A DNA stretch of 64,000 bases from positions 29,873,342 to 29,937,341 of the forward strand of contig NC_035172.2 of NCBI RefSeq assembly GCF_001659605.2. The letters run 5' to 3'. Every line of letters begins with the position of its first letter. Position 1 is the first letter of the stretch. This stretch comes from Manihot esculenta (Eukaryota; Streptophyta; Magnoliopsida; Malpighiales; Euphorbiaceae). A program made the position numbers and the translations under genes. The notes under the pieces are model-generated. The model did no database searches and was not told the origin of the DNA. It saw only the letters and a program-made list of their open reading frames with translations. Positions 56,852 to 64,000 of this stretch are shown one piece after another.

Positions 56852-59578
56852 GGTGATGGATTGAATAGGAGTGAGGAATTTTCAGGACATCATAATCAGT
56901 GGCTCCGGTGAAGAGAACAAAAGGATTCAGAAGAGTCAAAAGCGAAGAGCTGAAAGAGGGTAGTAATAACATCCACAATATGTGCTGTTTTTTTTTTTAA
57001 CCCCGTCGACCGTTGCGCATCAGCCACTCGAAAATAATTGTCGGGCCCATCTAACTGTGAATAGGCGGGTTTCTGTCCCGTTCCCATACATAAAATCAAA
57101 GCTCCGAGAACTGGTTGTCAAACGTTTGAGTCCGGACAATTTCATTTTGATTTTGGTTAGGGAATTTTACTATTTTTATGAGTAAATTCGTTATTCCGTC
57201 TATCAATTTTAGAAATAATAATATATTATTGATAGAAAATTAAAAAATATATTAGAATATATCTGATGGTTTAAAAATTTTATTAATTAATTTTTTTTAT
57301 TAATATTATCAGTCAAATATTGAAAAAAATTTAAAATACTTTAAATATAGATGGATTAATTTTTTACGCCAGCTTTTTTACTAATTTCTGGACAAATGCA
57401 GGTTTGTGGTTAGGATTCTAGACAAGCTTGCACCAAAGCAGGGAGCCAGGCTCCTCCACTATTTTGCTGGGGTGACAGATTATGGTCCCTCAAAACAGTT
57501 CAATGTGTCTAACAAGCCCCTCAAAGCAGGAAATGTTTGGTCTTAGATGACTTGATCACCTTGGAGGAAAATAGATATGGTAGGGCATTTGGTAACTGCT
57601 CACTTGTTTTTTTATTTTGAAAACTTTGGATCCATCATAAGCTGAAAGAAAGAAAGTACTTTGATTCTACTGAAGAAATCTGCAGGGCAAAAAGAAAATG
57701 TGTCAAACATGACAAAAGCCAGAGAAGAAAAAACAATGTTGGACTAGACAATTGTACAATATAACATTCAGTTATATTTTTCCTAGATCTTAATATCTTC
57801 AAAGCCTGATTTCATTATTATCAACCAGTAAAGCAGATTAATGATCATTAACCCCAATTAGCATGGATAACTGAAGTGCTTCTTTCGAAAGAAAAAAACA
57901 GCAGCTACTCTCTGTTTAGAGTTCAGTATTTCATAAAAATTCAATTTAATTGATTTTTTTTCAACGATTCTTTTGTTGGAAATGAAAGAATTTAATATTT
58001 TTTAGCTTGAAAAGCTTTTATTCTAAAAAAAATAGAATTCTGTGATTTTATAAGAATTCATTTGAAAATTCTTATTTTACAAAATAAATCATGCCAAACA
58101 AACCTTTTAAAAAATGTATTGATTCCATTGACATATAGCACTAGTATGTGCAAAAATTATCTCAGTTTTAGAAAAGTAAAATTCATTTTAATACATTAAT
58201 AAATTTATTTCAGTTTAGAAAACTAATATAATATCATAATAAAATAAGTGGTTTGAAATAATAGAAATTTTCGTAAAAATTGAGTGCAATTACTAATTTA
58301 TGATTTAGCATGTATAGAATGAAAATTTTATTTTCGATTCTACAAGAATTTTTATGAAAACCTTGTATTTGTTTCTCTTTGATGGAAGTTTTATTTTTCT
58401 AGAATGTATTCTAATTTTTAGCCTACTTCTTCTTCTAATGTAAGAAGAACCTCCTGAGTCCTGGCATGCAAATGATCATGAAAATAAGGAATGTTGGTGA
58501 AAATGAAATGTGCTCAATCAGAGTTCTCAGTAGATTTTCCTCCAAGGAATGGTAAATGGTAAGTTAATGTGCATGCATTTAGCTGATACTTGAGAAAGTT
58601 TGAGTAATTTCTGCTGCAGGTGCCTTAATGTCTCTTCTTCAATGTTCACATACATGATACACCAACTACTAACCCTTGTCAATTAAGAGAAATTAAGGAG
58701 GAGAAATGAAGAGGAAAAAAAAAATTTTAATTTCCTTATTGTTTGGATAGAATTTTAAATTTTATTTGGTTCAAATTGATTATTCCCTGTAAGCAGTATT
58801 TTCGCTCCATCAAGTAAATAAATGCTTTTTATTTGCTAAAAAATAAAGCAAAAATGCCAATTAAATAGATAAATTTTAGCACTTTCTATGAATTTAAAAT
58901 TCTCTAATTAAATTACCCCAGTTTTTTAAAAAATATAAAAAATAATTATTATACCCTTATAATTTTAAAAATAGAACATTTAGTTTAAAGGGTGTTAAAG
59001 AGTTTTTACACATAATTTTAGATTCTCTCCATTTCCTACCAATTTGGAGAGAAATGTTTTTACACGAAGAGTTTTTACAATTTCTCTTTCTTTTCTTCTC
59101 TTTTATATGATTGTCCAAATAAAAGAATTTAAAGAAAGTGAATTTCTTTTTTTCTTCCCAATTTCCTTAATCCAAACAAAGCATAAGGTAAGTTGACTGT
59201 AAAGGGTAAAAACTGAATACATATGATAAACGCAGCTGGAATTTGAACAAAATATTTCTCAACAAATGGAAAATAAGAAAAATGTCTCTTGTCCACCACT
59301 TCATACTACTTTGTTACTCAGTTAAGTTTCGTTTGCTTCACAAATTTTTTATTTTCACATTTTCCATTTGAAACGGAAGCTTAATTTGGAAATATTTGAA
59401 TTTTAAAATGCTAAACCTTTTATGAAAAAAAAATTTAAAAGTTTGGCCTCATATATGCGAGGACCGTGATAAGCCAGGACGTGCTTGCCCTCGGAGAAAA
59501 GGCTGAAATTAGAAAGAGGAGCATCACCGCTTCAGGCCTCACCATCGCTACCGGAATTGGCCTTCGATGAACTCTCCA
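56852..59578. other. HMA1 upstream region and intergenic spacer
   Basis: Starts with the HMA1 leader and promoter. There is no clear TATA box on the minus strand within about 150 bp, as expected for a housekeeping plastid gene. The remainder is AT-rich with no convincing gene. A less AT-rich 120-bp patch at 59457-59576 beside the CACTA end is unassigned. Confidence 0.55.
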
Positions 59579-59832
59579 CACTACAAGAAATTAAGAAATT
59601 ACCAATGGAAATTTTCGTTGGTAAAGACTGATATTCCGTTGGTGAAATTTATCAGTAACGGATCTATGACGGATTTATTCCGTTGGGAAAATCCTCGTTG
59701 GTAAATTACTCACTAACGGCTCACCAACGGAAATTTCGGTTGGTGACACTAACGGAAATTTTCGTTGGTGACACCAACGGATCACTAACAGAATCCGTTA
59801 GTAAATCATAAATATTTTCATACCTATTCTCT

Positions 59833-59906
59833 GTACATTCATATTCATCCATCATCATCCATCATCATCCATTCATATACATCCATTCATATACATCCAT
59901 CATCAT
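59833..59906. repeat. CATCATC / CATTCATATA microsatellite
   Basis: Short interrupted repeats of CATCATCATC and CATATACATC inside the CACTA end. Confidence 0.8.
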
Positions 59907-60061
59907 CCTGTACATTAATAATACTATAAACATAAAAAACCAAATTACTCATTAAAATATATTTGAAACTTAAAAAATTTGTACTACAATTATAATTTGA
60001 CATAAAAATTATCAACTGGTCATAACAAAATATACATACTAAACTAAACTAGCATGTTCAT

Positions 60062-60223
60062 CATTTGTATCATCATCACTGTCTGTATGATGATCACCAA
60101 TGACAGGGGCATCATCATGCCGCTGCTATGGAGACGGAGCTGGAGGTGCCCTAGGAGTAGATGACTGAGTGGATGTCCCAATACCCTGTTGTGACATCAT
60201 CCTATGCATAAACGTCTGAAACT
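60062..60223 (-). pseudogene. C-terminal fragment of a CACTA-associated transposase protein
   Basis: The minus strand from the LTR junction reads FQTFMHRMMSQQGIGTST, then PRAPPAPSP, a TAG, and an acidic Asp/His-rich end (HHTDSDDDTNDEH). This resembles the C-termini of plant En/Spm-family proteins. Orientation toward the CACTA terminus fits. It is cut upstream by gypsy F. Confidence 0.5.
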
Positions 60224-62571
60224 TGTAACGACCCGGAAACAGGACCGCTACCTGCACTAGGATCCAGATCGGCTTAAGGCCGCCGGGACCCGTAGCAAGC
60301 CTAACATACAACCCGTACACCTGTTTAATCCCATATATGATCAACATATACTGTAACGACCCGAAAATCGGACCGCTACCGGCGCTAGGATCCGGGTCGA
60401 CTTAAGGCCGCCGGGACCCGTAGCAAGCCTGACATATAACCTGTGAACCTGTGTAATCCCATACATGATCAACAATAAGCATAAAAATTAAAACTTTCCT
60501 TTGCATACTCATCAACCAAACTCAACCTGTACATAAACATTAACATAACTTTGATCCCCCTGTGGGATCTCATCTGTGCCCTCAAAGGGGTAACATAACC
60601 TGTGTTGAGCTGGTTTACATAAACATCATCAAAAATCTCTAAGATCATGTATAAAAAGGGATACAACATTCTATGGTCAAGCACACACTAACATCCATAA
60701 AACTCATTACATAACTATGCAGTACTTTTACATTACAATTTGATCATGTCCATTACTAGCTATTACATAACATGACTTCTTTACTCTATCCGGACTCCCG
60801 CTCTATACTGTACCTGCAAGCCTGGGGGTAAAGGGAGAGGGGTGAGCTAAAAGCCCAGTGAGTAGAGCTAGTAAAACACATTAACACTATGCTCAAATGG
60901 AATGCATCATAACACAGACAGTTCACATAAGGGTTGGGTGAACTTGTCACCAAATAGTCCAAGTTAACTCTGTGCCAGGCCGTAGCATGGGGTCCTGGTC
61001 TTCCTGTCATACATACATTACTTACCATTTCCCAGGGCCTCCTCTGGGCTCCTGGTCTTCGAGTCCCATAACCGTGCCTTACTCTGTGCCAGGCCTGTAG
61101 ACTGGGGCCTGGTCTTTCTTACTCTGTGCCAGGCCGTAGCATGGGGTCCTGGTCTTCCTGTCTTGGACTAATTGGATCATCCAACATTCACCCACATCAA
61201 CAACAATTTATGCAATGCGGCATATTCGTGAAAACTAATGCAATCATCCTATTGCATAATCATGATGCATGAAACATGATAAAACATTTAGTTTAAAAGA
61301 TTAAGTTTAGTTCCACTCACCTCTGGCTGACTCTGACAACACCGCAGCTGAACTCACTGCTGGGGTCCTCGGTTCCTCGGGTCCGAACCTACACAGGTGG
61401 ACTCAAATGAGGGACCAAAAATACCTGAACATAACTATAAACTACTCCCCAAAAACCCCCCTAAAACATCCTGAAAACATCACAGAAAATATGCATGAAA
61501 TGGCTGAACAGGGCACTTTCGGCGGCACCTTCGGCGGCCGAAAGTCCTGGACAGAGACGAAACTCAGGCAGGTTCGGCGGCACCTTCGGCGGCCGAAAGT
61601 CCCAGACAGAGACGAAAGTCTCTTTTCGGGGGCAACTTCGGCAGCCGAATGGCCTGCCTCCCCAGCCATGTTCGGCGGCCGAAAGTACCTTCGGCTGCCG
61701 AACCTGGTTTCTGCCAAAGGGCAGAAACTTGGCTCCCTTAGCACATTTCGCCTCCAAACCTTCCAAACATGCATATTTTTCAACCAAAGCATGCATACAA
61801 GTTCCTAGGGGCCTCAAACAAACATATACCCCATCTACAACACTTCAAACATACTCAAACAACACACATTGCTCAAAACATCAATATATATACCCTAGCA
61901 TGCATTTCTACCCTTAGATCTTGCATAAAACTTATTTAGAACACATAATAAGGGTGGATCCGAGCTTACCTCTTGAAGAAATGAGAGGGAAGACGATCCT
62001 AGCTTGGAGATGAAGAGATTGAGCTCCTTGAACCTCCAAGCACCCAAAACTTGCTCTTTGCTTACAAATCTTCAAAATAGAAGTTAAAACTCGTGAAAAC
62101 CATGAAAGATCGAGGGAAAACACTCAAGATTGAGGGAGGAGCGGCGGAGACTCACCTTGGCCGACAATGGGAGAGAAAAAGCTCGCCCGTGCGGACCAAA
62201 GGGACCCTTTTATATGTGGCTGGCCAGGCCACGTTCGGGGGCCGAATGTGCCTCCGTATCCATGCAATGTTCGGCGGCCGAACATGAGGTTCGGCGGCCG
62301 AACCTTGACTTCCCTCACTCATGCTTTCGGGGGCCTAACGTGCCTCCAAAACGCATGCATGTTCGGCGGCCGAACTTGACTTTCGGCGGCCGAACCTGGG
62401 TTTTCCTCCAAAGCTATTTTCATGTAAAAACTCATTTAATTCACACTTAAAATCATTTAAAACATAAAAACATTTCATAAAAACATGACTTTACCCTTCT
62501 AGAGGTCTCCGACATCCGAGATTCCACCGGACGGTAGGAATTCCGATACCGGAGTCTAGCCGGGTATTACA
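60224..62571 (-). repeat. 3' LTR of gypsy F, with a duplicated terminal 128 bp
   Basis: On the minus strand it starts TGTAATACCC at 62571 and reaches a GTTACA end at 60352 (2220 bp, matching the 2241-bp solo LTR). A second copy of the last 128 bp continues to another GTTACA end at 60224. Host CACTA coding sequence begins right after, so the predicted target duplication is AAACT (60219-60223). TATAAAAG lies at 62207-62214; dyad pairs start at 62270/62290 and 62362/62382; the second cluster is at about 61516-61705. Confidence 0.92.
62207..62394 (-). promoter_or_regulatory. U3 dyad array and TATA box, LTR F
   Basis: Four perfect dyads at 62270-62282, 62290-62302, 62362-62374 and 62382-62394 (20-72-20 spacing), with TATAAAAG (minus) at 62207-62214, 55 bp from the nearest dyad. 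The order and spacing equal those in the solo LTR and in LTR E. Confidence 0.75.
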
Positions 62572-62586
62572 TTCTCCCCCCCTTAA
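62572..62586 (-). other. Polypurine tract of gypsy F
   Basis: The minus strand reads CTTAAGGGGGGAGAA, ending directly at the LTR start. Confidence 0.9.
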
Positions 62587-62608
62587 GAACATTCGTCCCC
62601 GAATGTTC
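62587..62608 (-). other. Hairpin next to the polypurine tract, gypsy F
   Basis: A perfect 9-bp inverted repeat GAACATTCG / CGAATGTTC with a 4-nt centre, same stem as at 20395-20416. Confidence 0.75.
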
Positions 62609-62667
62609 CTCAACTAACACATGCATAGCAATCAACATAACATACATACAACACATAGAGACTAACC

Positions 62668-64000
62668 TTAAAAGAGATGAGGATATTGCCGGAGCATGGA
62701 CTCCCGTGTCTCCCAAGTACACTCCTCAATATTGTGGTGGTTCCAAAGGACTTTCACCATCGGGATTTCCTTGTTCCTTAACTTTCTGATCTGGGTGTCT
62801 ATGATCCGCACTGGCTGTTCAACATAGGTGAGATCCTCTTGGATCTCCACATCAGGCTCACTAAGAACCTTGCCCGGATCTGACACGAATTTTCTCAACA
62901 TAGAAACATGGAAAACCGGATGGATTCTCTCCATCGAAGCAGGTAAATCCAGCTTGTACGATACATTCCCAATCTTTTGCAAGACTTCAAAGGGTCCGAT
63001 GTACCGCGGAGCCAGCTTACCCTTCTTCCCGAACCGAACCACTCCTTTCATTGGAGACACCTTAAGCAATACCAGATCCCCCTCCTGAAACTCTACTAGT
63101 CTTCTGCGGATGTCTGCATAACTCTTCTGTCTGCTTGCAGCTGTCTTGATTCTTTCTCTGATCATGGGCACCACCCTGCTGGTGATCTCTACTAGCTCGG
63201 GTCCTGCTAAGGACCTCTCTCCTACCTCTTCCCAGCAAACAGGTGATCTGCACTTCCTTCCATATAAAGCTTCATATGGAGCCATCCCGATGCTAGCATG
63301 ATGACTGTTATTGTAGGCAAACTCCACCAAAGGTAGATGCTGCCTCCAAGAACCGCCAAAGTCTAGCACACACATTCTTAGCATATCTTCTATGGTCTGG
63401 ATGGTCCTCTCTGACTGTCCGTCTGTCTGTGGATGGAAGGCAGTGCTAAAATCCAATCTAGTACCCATGGCGTTCTGCAGACTCCGCCAAAACCTGGAGG
63501 TGAACTGGGGCCCTCTATCTGACACTATAGAAACAGGAACCCCATGCAGTCTGACTATCTCATCAACGTACACCTGCGCCAACTTGTCCACAGAATAGCC
63601 ACTCCTGACAGGGATGAAGTGAGCAGATTTGGTGAGTCTGTCCACAATCACCCATATGGAGTCCAATCTGTTGGACGTCGCCGGTAACCCCACTACAAAG
63701 TCCATAGCTATATTTTCCCATTTCCACTCTGGAATAGGTAGCGGGTTAAGCATTCCAGCCGGCTTCTGATGTTCCAGCTTCGCCCTCTGACATATCTCGC
63801 AGGCTGACACAAACTGTGCCACTTCTCTCTTCATAGCTGGCCACCAATAAACTTTCTTTAGATCCTGATACATCTTGGTGGCTCCGGGGTGAATGCTGTA
63901 TCTCGCATTATGAGCCTCTCTCATAATGTCTCCTTTTAGCCCAATGTCATCTGGTACACACAATCGACTCCCATAGCGGAGGATCCCCTTATTGTCGAAT
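62668..64000 (-). CDS. Gypsy F pol: integrase and C-terminal chromodomain (partial)
   Basis: Open to the window edge, so the N-terminal part (protease, RT, RNase H) lies outside. The first visible residues are FDNKGILRYGSRLCVPDD. The integrase zinc finger has HNARYSIHPG and CEICQRAK. The catalytic core has MDFVVGLP, VSDRGPQF and GQSERTIQTIEDML, giving the D,D,E triad. The GPY-like region reads LAPRYIGPFEVLQKIG. The end (VKVLWNHHNIEECTWETRESMLRQYPHLF, shown in two parts: VKVLWNHHN and EECTWETRESMLRQYP) is a chromodomain-like tail, placing it in the Tekay/Del chromovirus group. No stops or frameshifts appear over 444 codons, so the element looks recent. The stop codon is 97 bp from the LTR. Confidence 0.94.
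   Translation of the reverse strand, partial: FDNKGILRYGSRLCVPDDIGLKGDIMREAHNARYSIHPGATKMYQDLKKVYWWPAMKREVAQFVSACEICQRAKLEHQKPAGMLNPLPIPEWKWENIAMDFVVGLPATSNRLDSIWVIVDRLTKSAHFIPVRSGYSVDKLAQVYVDEIVRLHGVPVSIVSDRGPQFTSRFWRSLQNAMGTRLDFSTAFHPQTDGQSERTIQTIEDMLRMCVLDFGGSWRQHLPLVEFAYNNSHHASIGMAPYEALYGRKCRSPVCWEEVGERSLAGPELVEITSRVVPMIRERIKTAASRQKSYADIRRRLVEFQEGDLVLLKVSPMKGVVRFGKKGKLAPRYIGPFEVLQKIGNVSYKLDLPASMERIHPVFHVSMLRKFVSDPGKVLSEPDVEIQEDLTYVEQPVRIIDTQIRKLRNKEIPMVKVLWNHHNIEECTWETRESMLRQYPHLF

Larger units (their letters stand above)
59579..60223. mobile_element. CACTA (En/Spm-type) transposon end, interrupted by gypsy F
   Basis: The terminus CACTACAAGAAA starts at 59579, preceded by CCA as a possible 3-bp target duplication. 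Subterminal repeats of CCGTTGGT and its inverse ACCAACGG fill 59600-59815, many copies in both orientations, as is normal for transposase-binding ends of CACTA elements. Coding remnants follow on the minus strand. The LTR of gypsy F begins at 60224, so the other end lies beyond the window. Confidence 0.85.

Overview
This is a window of plant (eudicot) nuclear DNA. The genes have introns, the background is AT-rich, the retrotransposons carry initiator-Met-tRNA primer-binding sites, and both host genes belong to land-plant families. Protein resemblance and repeat style suggest a Euphorbiaceae-like woody eudicot such as cassava or rubber; this is inference only.

Two host genes are supported. MYB73 (35617-36648, +) is an intronless subgroup-22 R2R3-MYB regulator with a 9-codon upstream ORF. 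HMA1 (40507-56851, -) is a chloroplast-envelope P1B-type heavy-metal ATPase. I could assemble all 13 of its exons with GT-AG introns into an intact 823-residue protein. Its introns are heavily invaded: intron 9 is 8.2 kb and holds a broken copia element, LTR-like pieces, a gypsy gag fragment, a LINE-type RNase H fragment and a tandem duplication. Intron 3 holds a solo copia LTR and a second LTR-like piece.

The left 25 kb is a stack of retrotransposons whose order can be read from target-site duplications (TSDs). A degenerate copia (D, +, about 945-6440) carries a solo gypsy LTR (1163-3403, TSD GGAAT) inside gag. Next comes an old copia (A, -, 6550-25036). Its integrase is split by copia B (-, 10768-23365, TSD GATTA), and B's gag is split by a deleted gypsy element (C, +, 15635-22951, TSD GGTAA). 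A hAT-like AT-rich insertion (about 8840-10576) also sits in A.

The middle (25-35 kb) is AT-rich intergenic DNA. Downstream of MYB73 are a short SINE with a 15-bp TSD, a foldback element with internal tandem repeats, and MITE-like sequence. The right end (59.6-64 kb) is a CACTA transposon end invaded by a recent-looking Tekay-type chromovirus (F, -) that runs out of the window.

The most distinctive signal is in the long gypsy LTRs (E, the solo LTR, C and F). Each has pairs of the 13-bp dyad TTCGGCCGCCGAA, 20 bp apart within a pair and 72 bp between pairs, about 55 bp upstream of a TATA box. The dyad contains the ERF GCC-box core GCCGCC. A second, looser cluster lies further into the LTR.
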